Shown here piece by piece: positions 49,421 to 58,364 of a stretch of DNA of 64,000 nucleotides. The DNA is taken from NCBI RefSeq assembly GCF_000286835.2, contig NZ_AJYD02000031.1, forward strand, positions 109,161-173,160, given 5' to 3'. The position numbers were made by a program, and so were the translations under genes. Below the pieces are notes generated by a model. It saw only the letters and a list, made by a program, of their open reading frames with translations, searched no databases and was not told where the DNA came from. How positions within the stretch are numbered: the first letter of the stretch is position 1; every line of letters begins with the position of its first letter. The stretch comes from Enterovibrio norvegicus FF-33 (GTDB lineage Bacteria; Pseudomonadota; Gammaproteobacteria; Enterobacterales; Vibrionaceae).

Positions 49421-49432
49421 TCATAACGTTGG
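49411..49432 (+). promoter_or_regulatory. Hairpin overlapping the Arg codons of the leader
   Basis: CCGACGTTA (49411-49419) pairs with TAACGTTGG (49424-49432) over 9 positions with one G-U and a 4-base loop. The 5' arm consists of the end of the third Arg codon, the last two Arg codons and the stop. A ribosome paused on the Arg codons would open it. The 3' arm shares GG with an alternative GGG/CCC pairing (49431-49433 with 49442-49444). Further on, CAGCT-GAGTG-AGCTG (49451-49465) forms another small hairpin. No U-run follows. Confidence 0.6.
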
Positions 49433-49507
49433 GTGCGTGTGCCCCTCCTGCAGCTGAGTGAGCTGAATGTTTCATCTAGTCATTACCAGACAGCAAAACG
49501 GATTTTT

Positions 49508-50515
49508 ATGTTAAAGACAGTGATCGTCGGTGCCAGCGGTTATACCGGTGCCGAGCTGACCAGAATGGTTCACCTCCATCCCCAACTTGAATTGACCGGT
49601 CTTTATGTATCTGAAAACAGTACAGATGCGGGTAAGCCGATCAGCGATCTTCATGGCACATTAAAAGGTTTGATTGATTTGCCATTGTTGCCGCTTAGCA
49701 GTGTTGAGAGCGTGGCGCAAACAGCAGATGTCGTGTTGCTGGCGACAGCCCATGAAGTCAGCCACGATATCGCGCCTGTGTTTTTGGCGCAGGGCTGCAA
49801 GGTGTTTGATTTGTCGGGCGCGTTTCGCGTTCAGTCTGATAGTTTCTACACCACCTTTTACGGTTTTGAACACCAGTATTCAGATTGGCTAGATAAAGCC
49901 GTTTACGGTTTGGCAGAATGGAACCATGAAGCGATTGCAACTGCCGATCTCATCGCTGTGCCGGGCTGTTATCCAACGGCATCACAATTGGCTCTTAAGC
50001 CGCTGATTGATAATGGCTTGTTGGATCTAAACCAATGGCCAGTGATCAATGCAGTGAGCGGCGCTTCCGGTGCAGGACGTAAAGCATCGATGACGAACAG
50101 CTTTTGCGAAGTTAGCCTACATGCCTATGGCATATTCAGCCACCGCCACCAGCCAGAGATTGCAACGCACCTTGGCTGTGATGTGATATTTACGCCTCAT
50201 CTTGGTAATTTCAAACGCGGTATTCTCGCAACCATTACAGCAAAGCTAGCGGATGATGTGACAGAATCTGCGGTGTCTGATGCACTTGAAAGCGCTTATC
50301 AAGATATGCCATTGGTGCGTCCACTGGGTGCTGGCCAAAGCGCGAAATTGCAATCGGTTCAACACACAGGTTTTTGTGATATAGGCTGGTCGGTGAAAGG
50401 GCAGCACGTGATTTTGACCTCTGCTATCGATAATCTGCTTAAAGGCGCGGCGAGCCAAGCCATGCAATGCATAAACATTCGTTTTGGGTTTGCGCCGTTA
50501 ACGGCCATTGTGTAG
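49508..50515 (+). CDS. argC: N-acetyl-gamma-glutamyl-phosphate reductase
   Basis: 335 residues from ATG 49508 ([14 protein letters not shown]), the usual start and length. The frame stays open upstream to a GTG at 49433, but this would add an unrelated 25-residue leader. It makes N-acetylglutamate semialdehyde with NADPH; the catalytic Cys is in Val-Pro-Gly-Cys-Tyr-Pro-Thr. The ribosome site is weak (ACGGA), so initiation may be controlled. First gene of argCBGH. Confidence 0.96.
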   Translation: MLKTVIVGASGYTGAELTRMVHLHPQLELTGLYVSENSTDAGKPISDLHGTLKGLIDLPLLPLSSVESVAQTADVVLLATAHEVSHDIAPVFLAQGCKVFDLSGAFRVQSDSFYTTFYGFEHQYSDWLDKAVYGLAEWNHEAIATADLIAVPGCYPTASQLALKPLIDNGLLDLNQWPVINAVSGASGAGRKASMTNSFCEVSLHAYGIFSHRHQPEIATHLGCDVIFTPHLGNFKRGILATITAKLADDVTESAVSDALESAYQDMPLVRPLGAGQSAKLQSVQHTGFCDIGWSVKGQHVILTSAIDNLLKGAASQAMQCINIRFGFAPLTAIV

Positions 50516-50525
50516 GAGAGTCATG

Positions 50526-51305
50526 ATGAGTTTACGTCCTTTAGTGGTGAAACTGGGTGGTGCAGCGCTTTCTTGCACTGAGACACTAGAAAAACTATTC
50601 AACGCCATTGCTGCATACAAAGCGTCTGCGCATCGTGAGATTGTGATTGTTCACGGTGGTGGCTACTTGGTCGATGACCTGATGAAAGCACTGAACCTGA
50701 AGGTCGAGAAAAAGCAGGGTCTGCGTGTCACACCAAAAGATCAGATTAATGTGGTCGCCGGTGCACTCGCAGGAACGGCAAACAAATTGCTACAAGGGCA
50801 AGCAGTCAGAAGCGGCATTCACTCTGTCGGTCTGAGTTTGGCAGATGGCGGTCTTTGTAATATTACCCAACTTGATCCTGAGTTGGGCAATGTGGGCAAA
50901 GCGGCGCCGGGTGACGCTAAGTTACTGCAAGCGATTTTGGCGACAGGTTGCGTACCCATTATCAGCTCGATTGGCCTTGATGTTGATGGCGAACTGATGA
51001 ATGTGAATGCGGATCAGGCGGCGGTTGCGGTTGCCGCTGCGCTGGATGCAGAGCTGGTCTTGTTGTCAGATGTTAGTGGCGTGCTTAATGGAAAAGGCAA
51101 GCTGATGCCAGCACTTGATGCAAAATTGGCTGATGAATTAATTGAAAGCGGCGTGATCACGGACGGCATGGTCGTCAAAGTGAAAGCGGCGTTTGAAGCG
51201 GCAAATGCGCTAGGTCGTCCGATTGAAGTGGCGAGTTGGCGTTATCCTGAGCGGCTGGCTGATTTATTCAGCGGCGGCAACATCGGTACCCGTTTCACTG
51301 TTTAA
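50526..51305 (+). CDS. argB: Acetylglutamate kinase
   Basis: 259 residues from ATG 50526 ([12 protein letters not shown]); ATG 50523 directly before is equally open, and the later one is chosen for spacing from AGGAGAG. It phosphorylates N-acetylglutamate. The nucleotide motifs Lys-Leu-Gly-Gly and Val-His-Gly-Gly-Gly are visible. It is the short, E. coli-type form without the N-terminal helix of arginine-inhibited enzymes, so feedback is expected at the acetyltransferase step. It starts 10 bases after argC. Confidence 0.96.
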   Translation: MSLRPLVVKLGGAALSCTETLEKLFNAIAAYKASAHREIVIVHGGGYLVDDLMKALNLKVEKKQGLRVTPKDQINVVAGALAGTANKLLQGQAVRSGIHSVGLSLADGGLCNITQLDPELGNVGKAAPGDAKLLQAILATGCVPIISSIGLDVDGELMNVNADQAAVAVAAALDAELVLLSDVSGVLNGKGKLMPALDAKLADELIESGVITDGMVVKVKAAFEAANALGRPIEVASWRYPERLADLFSGGNIGTRFTV

Positions 51306-51379
51306 CTGAATTTATATCCCTATATTTATGTCGTTCACCGCCTGTACTGACCGTCAGAGCGGTAACAAGGAGAGTTACT

Positions 51380-52591
51380 ATGAGCACTATTAAGAAGGTT
51401 GTACTTGCGTATTCTGGCGGTCTCGACACGTCGGCGATCATTCCATGGCTAAAAGAAAACTATGACTGCGAAGTCATCGCGTTCGTGGCCGATGTGGGTC
51501 AGGGCGAAGAAGAGCTGGTTGGTATTGAAGAAAAAGCCATCGCTTCTGGTGCATCAGCGTGTTACATCGCTGACCTGAAAGAAGAAATGGTCTCTGAGTA
51601 TATCTACCCGAGCCTGAAAACCGGTGCCATGTACGAAGGCAAATACTTGCTAGGTACATCAATGGCGCGTCCTATCATCGCGAAAGCGCAGGTTGAATGT
51701 GCGCTAGAAGTGGGTGCTGATGCGTTGTGTCATGGTTGTACGGGTAAAGGTAATGACCAAGTACGTTTTGAAAGTGCATTTGCTGCACTGGCACCGCATT
51801 TGAAAGTGATTGCGCCATGGCGTGAGTGGGATCTTCGCAGCCGTGAGGCCCTGTTGGATTATCTGGCAGAGCGCAAAATCCCTTGTACTGCAAGCCTTGA
51901 GAAAATCTACAGCCGTGATGCTAACGCTTGGCATATTTCTACAGAAGGCGGCGTTCTGGAAGATACGTGGAATCAACCTAACGAGCTTTGCTGGGTTTGG
52001 ACGGTTGATCCTGAGCAAGCGCCAGATCAAGCTGAAACAGTCACCTTGATGGTAGAAAAAGGTGAAGTGACCGCAGTAGATGGTCAGGCAATGTCACCGT
52101 ATCAAGTCCTCACAACGCTAAACGAAAAAGGTTCACGCCACGGTGTGGGTCGTATCGATATCGTTGAAAACCGTTTGGTCGGTATGAAGTCTCGCGGTTG
52201 TTACGAAACACCCGGCGGCACCATCATGATGGAAGCACTGCGTGGCGTAGAACAACTGGTATTGGACAAAGATTGCTTCGAGTTCCGTGAAGAGCTTGGT
52301 CTAAAAGCCTCTCACCTGATTTATGATGGTCGTTGGTTCACCCCACTGTGCAAGTCAATTTTGGCAGCAGCCGATGAGCTGGCTGAAGCGGTGACTGGTG
52401 AAGTGGTAGTGAAACTGTACAAAGGACAGGCTACAGTAGTGCAGAAGCGCTCGATCAATAGCTTGTACTCAGAAGAGTTTGCGACCTTTGGTGAAGATGA
52501 TGTTTACGATCACAGCCATGCTGGTGGCTTTATCCGTCTTTACTCGCTATCAAGCCGCATTCGTGCGCTAAATGAAAAAAAACAAAAATAG
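51380..52591 (+). CDS. argG: Argininosuccinate synthase
   Basis: 403 residues, family length. It joins citrulline and aspartate with ATP. The PP-loop Ala-Tyr-Ser-Gly-Gly-Leu-Asp-Thr-Ser lies at 10-18 and [11 protein letters not shown] near 115. An AAGGAG site precedes ATG 51380. It lies between argB and argH, the vibrio order; E. coli has it elsewhere. Confidence 0.98.
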   Translation: MSTIKKVVLAYSGGLDTSAIIPWLKENYDCEVIAFVADVGQGEEELVGIEEKAIASGASACYIADLKEEMVSEYIYPSLKTGAMYEGKYLLGTSMARPIIAKAQVECALEVGADALCHGCTGKGNDQVRFESAFAALAPHLKVIAPWREWDLRSREALLDYLAERKIPCTASLEKIYSRDANAWHISTEGGVLEDTWNQPNELCWVWTVDPEQAPDQAETVTLMVEKGEVTAVDGQAMSPYQVLTTLNEKGSRHGVGRIDIVENRLVGMKSRGCYETPGGTIMMEALRGVEQLVLDKDCFEFREELGLKASHLIYDGRWFTPLCKSILAAADELAEAVTGEVVVKLYKGQATVVQKRSINSLYSEEFATFGEDDVYDHSHAGGFIRLYSLSSRIRALNEKKQK

Positions 52592-52627
52592 ATAGCTGGA
52601 AGCAATAGAGATTAAGGAGAAGTAAAT

Positions 52628-54505
52628 ATGGCGTTATGGGGCGGAAGGTTTAGTCAGGCAGCCGACACACGTTTTAAGCAGTTTAATGATTCGTTGCGTT
52701 TTGACTATCGCCTCGCGGAGCAGGACATTGTGGGCTCCATCGCTTGGTCTAAAGCGTTGCGCTCAGTGGGTGTTCTGACAGAGCAGGAACAACAACGTTT
52801 AGAGTTGGCGCTGAACGAAATTAAGTTAGCTGTGATGGAAGATCCAGAACAGATCCTGCGCTCCGATGCCGAAGATATTCACAGCTGGGTTGAGCAACAG
52901 TTGATTGCCAAAGTCGGTGACTTGGGTAAAAAACTGCACACAGGTCGTTCGCGTAACGATCAGGTGGCGACCGATCTCAAGCTTTGGTGTCGTCAGCAGG
53001 GTCAGCAGCTTCTCCTTGCTCTTGATAAGCTACAAAACCAAATGGTTCAGGTAGCGGCAGTGAATCAAAGCACTGTATTGCCTGGCTACACGCACTTGCA
53101 ACGCGCCCAACCGGTGACGTTTGCACACTGGTGCCTCGCGTATGTAGAAATGTTTGAACGTGATTATTCTCGTTTGAGCGATGCGCTAAATCGCCTCGAT
53201 ACCTGCCCATTGGGTTCAGGAGCATTGGCAGGAACTGCGTATCCTATCGACCGTGAAGCGCTAGCGCATAGCCTGGGTTTTCGTCGTGCAACCCGCAATA
53301 GCTTAGATTCCGTGTCTGATCGTGACCATGTGATGGAGCTGATGTCGGTGGCAACGGTCTCTATGCTTCACTTGTCACGTATGGCAGAAGACCTGATTTT
53401 TTATAACTCGGGCGAATCGAACTTTGTTGAGTTGGCCGATACAGTCACTTCAGGTTCATCCCTGATGCCACAAAAGAAAAACCCCGATGCTCTTGAGTTG
53501 ATTCGTGGTAAGACAGGTCGTGTTTACGGCGCAATGTCCGCCATGATGATGACAGTGAAAGCACTGCCATTGGCGTACAACAAAGACATGCAAGAAGACA
53601 AAGAAGGCTTGTTTGACGCGTTGGATACTTGGTTTGATTGTATCGAGATGGCAGCACTTTGTTTCGATGGCATCAAAATCAACAAAGAACGTACCTTGGA
53701 AGCAGCGATGCAAGGCTATTCTAACGCCACAGAGCTAGCTGACTACTTGGTTGCAAAAGGCATTCCTTTCCGTGAAGCGCACCATATTGTGGGTGTTGCA
53801 GTTGTTGCCGCCATTGAAAAAGGTTGTGCACTGGAAGAGTTATCGCTGGATGAGATGAAAGAGTTCTCGTCCGTGATTGATGAAGATGTCTATCCGATCC
53901 TGACTATTGAATCCTGCCTTGAAAAACGCAGTGCTTTGGGCGGCGTAGCGCCAACCCAAGTGGAATATGCCATCAGTCAGGCAGAGAAGCGCCTAGATAA
54001 GCGTTACTCTCCACGGGTGAAAGTGCGTGGTGCAAGGCTGACCGATCTCGATGCCATTGAAGGCATGGTGGTTTACTGGGCGGGGCTGGGTGAAAACTTG
54101 CCGCGTGAACGCAATGAATTGGTACGTGATATCGGCTCGTTTGCGGTGGCAGAGCATCAGGGCGAAGTCACAGGCTGTGCATCATTGTACGTTTATGACT
54201 CAGGTTTGGCAGAAGTGCGCTCATTGGGCGTGGAAGCAGGCTGGCAGAACCAAGGGCAAGGCAGTGCTATCGTGCAGAACTTGTTGAAGAAAGCCAAAAA
54301 CATGGCTATCAAGAAAGTGTTTGTACTGACACGTGTTCCTGAGTTCTTTATGGGACAAGGCTTTATTCCAACCTCAAAATCTTTGCTGCCAGAGAAAGTG
54401 ATGAAAGATTGTGAACGTTGTCCGCGCTTACATGCGTGTGATGAAGTGGCACTTGAGTTTACTTTTGACCAAGACAGACTGATTGCCAAAGCAAACGTTG
54501 CGTAA
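52628..54505 (+). CDS. argH: Argininosuccinate lyase fused to a GNAT acetyltransferase domain, ArgH(A)
   Basis: 625 residues. Residues 1-460 are a complete lyase of the fumarase superfamily that splits argininosuccinate to arginine and fumarate, with His-Thr-Gly-Arg-Ser-Arg-Asn-Asp-Gln and the signature [10 protein letters not shown]. Residues 463-625 are a GNAT domain with the acetyl-CoA loop Asn-Gln-Gly-Gln-Gly-Ser and a Cys-x2-Cys-x5-Cys near 599-607, like the C-terminal part of N-acetylglutamate synthase. Such fusions are known in Vibrio and Moritella and can supply acetylglutamate. A terminator follows. Confidence 0.96.
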   Translation: MALWGGRFSQAADTRFKQFNDSLRFDYRLAEQDIVGSIAWSKALRSVGVLTEQEQQRLELALNEIKLAVMEDPEQILRSDAEDIHSWVEQQLIAKVGDLGKKLHTGRSRNDQVATDLKLWCRQQGQQLLLALDKLQNQMVQVAAVNQSTVLPGYTHLQRAQPVTFAHWCLAYVEMFERDYSRLSDALNRLDTCPLGSGALAGTAYPIDREALAHSLGFRRATRNSLDSVSDRDHVMELMSVATVSMLHLSRMAEDLIFYNSGESNFVELADTVTSGSSLMPQKKNPDALELIRGKTGRVYGAMSAMMMTVKALPLAYNKDMQEDKEGLFDALDTWFDCIEMAALCFDGIKINKERTLEAAMQGYSNATELADYLVAKGIPFREAHHIVGVAVVAAIEKGCALEELSLDEMKEFSSVIDEDVYPILTIESCLEKRSALGGVAPTQVEYAISQAEKRLDKRYSPRVKVRGARLTDLDAIEGMVVYWAGLGENLPRERNELVRDIGSFAVAEHQGEVTGCASLYVYDSGLAEVRSLGVEAGWQNQGQGSAIVQNLLKKAKNMAIKKVFVLTRVPEFFMGQGFIPTSKSLLPEKVMKDCERCPRLHACDEVALEFTFDQDRLIAKANVA

Positions 54506-54526
54506 ATGGCGAGAATAACAAACATG

Positions 54527-54553
54527 AAAAAACCGGCTTCGGCCGGTTTTTTG
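54527..54553 (+). terminator. Intrinsic terminator of argCBGH
   Basis: 9-bp stem AAAACCGGC/GCCGGTTTT with TTCG tetraloop and T-run. Confidence 0.93.
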
Positions 54554-54564
54554 TTTTTAGTCCG

Positions 54565-54816
54565 CTATGACTGAGCGTCTGAATCGCCTCGGCGAAAAGG
54601 CATCAAAATCAAATGAAGTGCGAGCAAGATGGCACTCGCGCCACCTGCAAATAATAACGTAATCGATTCAATGGATTTGGGTGTGTTGCTGAACCACACA
54701 AACCAAATTGGCCAAAGCAGCAAGTTCATCACTGCAAGCTGAATCATGCAGCGTTTACAGCGCCCAAGTTTAGCGCGTATGGAAAGGGATGCATCTTGGC
54801 AGAATCGGCAACTCAT
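54565..54816 (-). CDS. DUF3624-like small membrane protein
   Basis: 83 residues. Two Cys-x2-Cys pairs (Cys3/Cys6 and Cys20/Cys23) suggest a small zinc ribbon, followed by two membrane helices (about 27-43 and 49-72) and a charged tail. It resembles a vibrio-type family (DUF3624, from memory) of unknown role. It lies downstream of the flavoprotein gene on the same strand but behind a terminator. Confidence 0.75.
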   Translation of the reverse strand: MSCRFCQDASLSIRAKLGRCKRCMIQLAVMNLLLWPIWFVWFSNTPKSIESITLLFAGGASAILLALHLILMPFRRGDSDAQS

Positions 54817-54857
54817 TTGCGTTTAGCCCTAAACAATCAACTGCTTGCAGACTACAA

Positions 54858-54884
54858 ATAAAAAAGCCCTCCGTAAAGGAGGGC
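54858..54884 (-). terminator. Intrinsic terminator of the flavoprotein reductase gene
   Basis: 7-bp stem GCCCTCC/GGAGGGC with a 5-base loop, then T-run on the minus strand (A-run 54858-54865). Confidence 0.88.
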
Positions 54885-54937
54885 AAAGTGCAAGTTTACA
54901 AATAGACGAATACGTCAGTATTCCAATAAGGGGTGGA

Positions 54938-56389
54938 TTAGCAGCCCGGACCGCAGTCCAGACAATGTTTAATCATTTCAGGACCTAGGTGCAGTTTTGC
55001 ATTCAGGTCACGAAGGGCGGTGCGCACGCCTTCTTCAATCACAGGATGGTAGAACGGCATGTCAAGCATCTGCGAAATGGTCATTTGGCTTTGGTGTGCC
55101 CATGCAAGCAGGTGTGCAAGGTGCTCAGCATTTGGCCCCATCATTTCTGCGCCCAAGAAACGTCCAGTGCCTTGCTCGCCGTAAACGTTTAACATGCCTT
55201 TGTTACGCAGCATCACACGTGAGCGGCCTTGGTTTTCAAACGACACGGTACCAATTTCAAAGCAACCACAGGTGCCAAGACGAGAGGTGATGTCTTTGTA
55301 GGTTTCACCTACCATTGCGATTTGTGGATCCGAGAATACCGCAGATATTTTACTGCGACGTAGACCTGCACGGATGTCAGGGAAGCGACCCGCGTTGTCA
55401 CCCGCAATACGGCCTTGATCGGCAGCTTCGTGAAGCAAAGGCATCTGATTGCTTGAATCACCCGCAATGAAGATGGAATCAACACTGGTTTGCATTGTGT
55501 AATGATCGGCTGTCGGTACGCCGCGCGCATCCAATTCCATACCCGTTTTTTCAATGTCTAACTTGTCGACATTTGGACGACGACCTGTTGCTGCCAACAC
55601 GTAATCAACGACCATGTGTTGCTCCTCGCCTTGCTTGTCGAGGTAACGAATATGAACTTTCTCGCCCTCACGCACCATCTCTTCAACCTTGGCATCGGCA
55701 TCCAAATAAAACTCTTCATTGAAGGCTTTGTCTGCATAAGCCATTACCGTTGGATCTGTCAGTGGGCCAACTTGCCCGCCAACACCAAACAGTTTCACGT
55801 TTACGCCAAGACGATGGAGTGCTTGACCTAACTCTAGACCGATCACGCCAGGGCCAAATACTGCGACGGATTCAGGCAGGTCGTCCCATTCGAACACATC
55901 GTCGTTAATGATTAAGCGGTCGCCCAAGTCATTCCAAGGGGCTGGCCATGTCGGGCGGGAGCCGGTTGCAATAACAACGCGCTTTGCTTCGATGCGAGTG
56001 TGGTCATCGACCATCAGTGTATGGCTGTCGATGAATGTTGCGTAGCCTGCCACTTTGTCTTCAGCAGGGATTTCATCAACGCCTTCCAACACAAAGCCGA
56101 CAAAGCGGTCGCGTTCACGTTTAACGCGATCCATCACTTCACGGCCGTTGATGTTGATTTCACCTTGAGGATAAACGCCGAAGCCTGGCGCTTTCTCGAT
56201 GTGATGAACAGCTTCAGCGGCGGCAATCAGCAGTTTGGATGGCATGCAACCGACACGGGCACATGTTGTTCCGTAAGGGCCACCTTCAATTATTACAACA
56301 TTGTCAGTGTGTGCCTTTGCGGCGCGATAAGCACCAAGTCCTGCGGTACCACCACCAATTACAGCTACATCAACATTCAAGGTTTTCAT
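54938..56389 (-). CDS. Pyridine nucleotide-disulfide oxidoreductase (dihydrolipoamide dehydrogenase-like) with C-terminal cysteine motif
   Basis: 483 residues. FAD motif Gly-Gly-Gly-Thr-Ala-Gly at 12-17, redox pair Cys43-x4-Cys48, a second nucleotide motif near residue 185, an FAD-binding Gly-Asp block near 315 and the C-terminal His of Tyr-His-Pro-Val-Ile-Glu-Glu-Gly near 450. No lipoyl-enzyme complex genes are nearby. The last nine residues, His-Cys-Leu-Asp-Cys-Gly-Pro-Gly-Cys, carry three extra cysteines that could act as a second redox centre. It is next to the Prx-Grx gene and oxyR, which suggests a peroxide-defence role; that is inference. Confidence 0.88.
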   Translation of the reverse strand: MKTLNVDVAVIGGGTAGLGAYRAAKAHTDNVVIIEGGPYGTTCARVGCMPSKLLIAAAEAVHHIEKAPGFGVYPQGEININGREVMDRVKRERDRFVGFVLEGVDEIPAEDKVAGYATFIDSHTLMVDDHTRIEAKRVVIATGSRPTWPAPWNDLGDRLIINDDVFEWDDLPESVAVFGPGVIGLELGQALHRLGVNVKLFGVGGQVGPLTDPTVMAYADKAFNEEFYLDADAKVEEMVREGEKVHIRYLDKQGEEQHMVVDYVLAATGRRPNVDKLDIEKTGMELDARGVPTADHYTMQTSVDSIFIAGDSSNQMPLLHEAADQGRIAGDNAGRFPDIRAGLRRSKISAVFSDPQIAMVGETYKDITSRLGTCGCFEIGTVSFENQGRSRVMLRNKGMLNVYGEQGTGRFLGAEMMGPNAEHLAHLLAWAHQSQMTISQMLDMPFYHPVIEEGVRTALRDLNAKLHLGPEMIKHCLDCGPGC

Positions 56390-56493
56390 TGTTCTTCTCC
56401 AGATGAAACAAATTCCAGAAGGCGCGATAAATCGATAAGGCTTCTAAATAATAAGGGCTGCATGTGCAGCCCTTGGATGACGATTGATTGAGA

Positions 56494-57225
56494 TTAAGCG
56501 AAGTACGCTTCCAACTCGTCGCTACCACCAATGTGCTTACCACCGATGAAGACTTGCGGTACGGTTGCACGGCCGCTTATCGCGCGGAGGCTAACGGTAG
56601 TGGCATCTTGACCAAGTACAATTTCTTCGAACTGTAGCTTGTTATCGATCAGCAGTTGTTTTGCTTTCGAGCAGAAAGGACAACCTGGTTTGCTGAATAC
56701 GGTAATGGATTCTTGCAGTTTATGGTCTGGTGCAATGTATGCCAGCATGGTGTCAGCGTCAGACACTTTGAACGGGTCGCCTGGCTCGTTTGGCTCGATG
56801 AACATTTTCTCTACTACGCCATCTTTGACTAGCATGCTGTAACGCCATGAGCGCTCACCAAAACCAATGTCATCTTTGGCGACTGCCATGCCCATGCCGC
56901 GAGTAAACTCTGCATTGCCGTCTGGGATGAAGGTAATGTTCTCTGCGTCTTGGTCAGCTTTCCATGCGTTCATCACGAAGGTGTCATTCACGGAGACACA
57001 AAGGATGTCATCAACGCCGTGCTCTTTAAAGACAGCGTGCAGCTCGTTGTAGCGTGGCAGGTGAGTGGATGAACACGTTGGCGTAAACGCACCTGGCAGG
57101 CTGAATACAGCGACTGTCTTGCCAGCAAATAGTTCGTCAGTTGTGACGTTAACCCATGCGTCGCCTTGGCGAGTTGGGAACGTTACGTTTGGGATTTTTT
57201 GACCTTCTTTGTTAATCAGTTCCAT
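56494..57225 (-). CDS. Peroxiredoxin-glutaredoxin hybrid
   Basis: 243 residues. Residues 1-165 form a Prx5-type peroxiredoxin with peroxidatic Cys51 in Pro-Thr-Cys-Ser-Ser; 172-243 form a glutaredoxin with Cys182-Pro-Phe-Cys185, followed by Thr-Val-Pro-Gln-Val-Phe-Ile-Gly-Gly. The fusion lets glutathione reduce the peroxidase directly, as known for the Haemophilus enzyme. It is divergent from oxyR, with a probable OxyR site between them. Confidence 0.96.
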   Translation of the reverse strand: MELINKEGQKIPNVTFPTRQGDAWVNVTTDELFAGKTVAVFSLPGAFTPTCSSTHLPRYNELHAVFKEHGVDDILCVSVNDTFVMNAWKADQDAENITFIPDGNAEFTRGMGMAVAKDDIGFGERSWRYSMLVKDGVVEKMFIEPNEPGDPFKVSDADTMLAYIAPDHKLQESITVFSKPGCPFCSKAKQLLIDNKLQFEEIVLGQDATTVSLRAISGRATVPQVFIGGKHIGGSDELEAYFA

Positions 57226-57311
57226 GGTGTTACCCCTTAAATAATTATTGTTTTTTAGTTCTTTAATCCGGTGTTCCCGGTTGATGTGGTTATATTATGC
57301 CGAGAGGGGTA

Positions 57312-57340
57312 GATAGATCTAATTGATTAGGTTTATCATT
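57312..57340. promoter_or_regulatory. Possible OxyR site between the Prx-Grx gene and oxyR
   Basis: GATAG, CTAAT, GATTAG and TATCA elements spaced by roughly half turns over 29 bases, loosely like the tandem ATAG-type contacts of OxyR tetramers. It lies 35 bases before the oxyR GTG and 85 bases from the other start. Confidence 0.4.
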
Positions 57341-57374
57341 TTAATAAGTGAAATCTATCAAAGGGGCATTTGGC

Positions 57375-58283
57375 GTGAATATCCGAGATCTCGAATACTT
57401 GGTGGCTTTGTCTGAGCATCAGCATTTTCGCAAGGCTGCAGAGGCATGTTTTGTCAGTCAACCTACTCTGAGTGGACAGATACGCAAGCTTGAAGATGAG
57501 CTTGGCGTGATGTTGCTTGAGCGTACTAGCCGAAAAGTGTTGTTTACTGATGCGGGAATGCAGCTTGTTAGGCAAGCGCAAAAGATCCTGATGGAAGTAA
57601 AAGTGCTGGAAGAAATGGCGAGTCAACAAGGGGAGGAGATGTCGGGCCCTTTGCATGTTGGGTTTATTCCCACGATTGGTCCGTATCTATTGCCGTATAT
57701 AGTGGCTGCCATTAAGCAGGCTTTCCCTGAGTTAGAGCTATTTTTGCACGAGGCGCAAACCCATCAATTGGTGCAACAGCTCGATGAAGGCAAGCTTGAT
57801 TGCATTATCGTCGCGACAGTCAAAGAGACCGAGCACTTTAAAGAAATCCCGCTTTATCTCGAGCCGATGTTGGTGGCTGTGCCAGAAAGCCATCGTTGGG
57901 CAAAAGAAAAAGAAATCACTATGCCGTCATTGCATGGAGAAAACTTATTAATGCTTGCGGATGGGCACTGCTTGCGCGATCAGGCGCTGGGCTTTTGTTT
58001 TGCGGCAGGTGCAAAAGAAGACACACGATTCCGAGCAACCAGCTTGGAAACGCTGCGTAACATGGTCGCAGCCGAAACGGGGATCACCTTGTTGCCTAAG
58101 TTATCCGTCCCGAAAAGTATGCACCGTGATGGCGTGGTTTATATCAAAGCGGTTGATCCGGAGCCAACACGGTTGGTTACCTTGGACTATCGTCCTGGCT
58201 CGCCGTTGCGAACACGCTATGAAAAGCTGGCTGTTGTGATTGCGGATTCGATGAAAGAAGTGTGTCATCCGGTAAGCCGCTAG
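57375..58283 (+). CDS. oxyR: Hydrogen-peroxide-sensing LysR regulator OxyR
   Basis: 302 residues from GTG 57375 (read Met-Asn-Ile-Arg-Asp-Leu-Glu-Tyr-Leu-Val), preceded by AAGGGG; the frame opens earlier at 57348 but only the GTG matches family starts. N-terminal LysR helix-turn-helix, then an effector domain. The peroxide-sensing cysteines are Cys199 and Cys208 in Gly-His-Cys-Leu-Arg-Asp-Gln-Ala-x-Gly-Phe-Cys, the same numbers as in E. coli. It presumably activates the divergent peroxidase gene. Confidence 0.97.
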   Translation: MNIRDLEYLVALSEHQHFRKAAEACFVSQPTLSGQIRKLEDELGVMLLERTSRKVLFTDAGMQLVRQAQKILMEVKVLEEMASQQGEEMSGPLHVGFIPTIGPYLLPYIVAAIKQAFPELELFLHEAQTHQLVQQLDEGKLDCIIVATVKETEHFKEIPLYLEPMLVAVPESHRWAKEKEITMPSLHGENLLMLADGHCLRDQALGFCFAAGAKEDTRFRATSLETLRNMVAAETGITLLPKLSVPKSMHRDGVVYIKAVDPEPTRLVTLDYRPGSPLRTRYEKLAVVIADSMKEVCHPVSR

Positions 58284-58307
58284 AAAAAACGGGTGGGTTA
58301 AATGTAA

Positions 58308-58334
58308 CAAAGGCGCCAATCGGCGCCTTTGTTT
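58308..58334. terminator. Terminator between oxyR and mrcA
   Basis: 10-bp stem CAAAGGCGCC/GGCGCCTTTG with an AATC loop and TTT; serves oxyR and possibly mrcA on the other strand. Confidence 0.85.
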
Positions 58335-58364
58335 ATGGTAAGTATTGATGTGAGCGGTTAAGTG

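Noticed and set aside
49433-49507. N-terminal extension of argC from GTG 49433
   Set aside because: ArgC proteins begin at the Rossmann strand encoded from 49508. The extra 25 residues have no family match and the leader hairpin covers this GTG.
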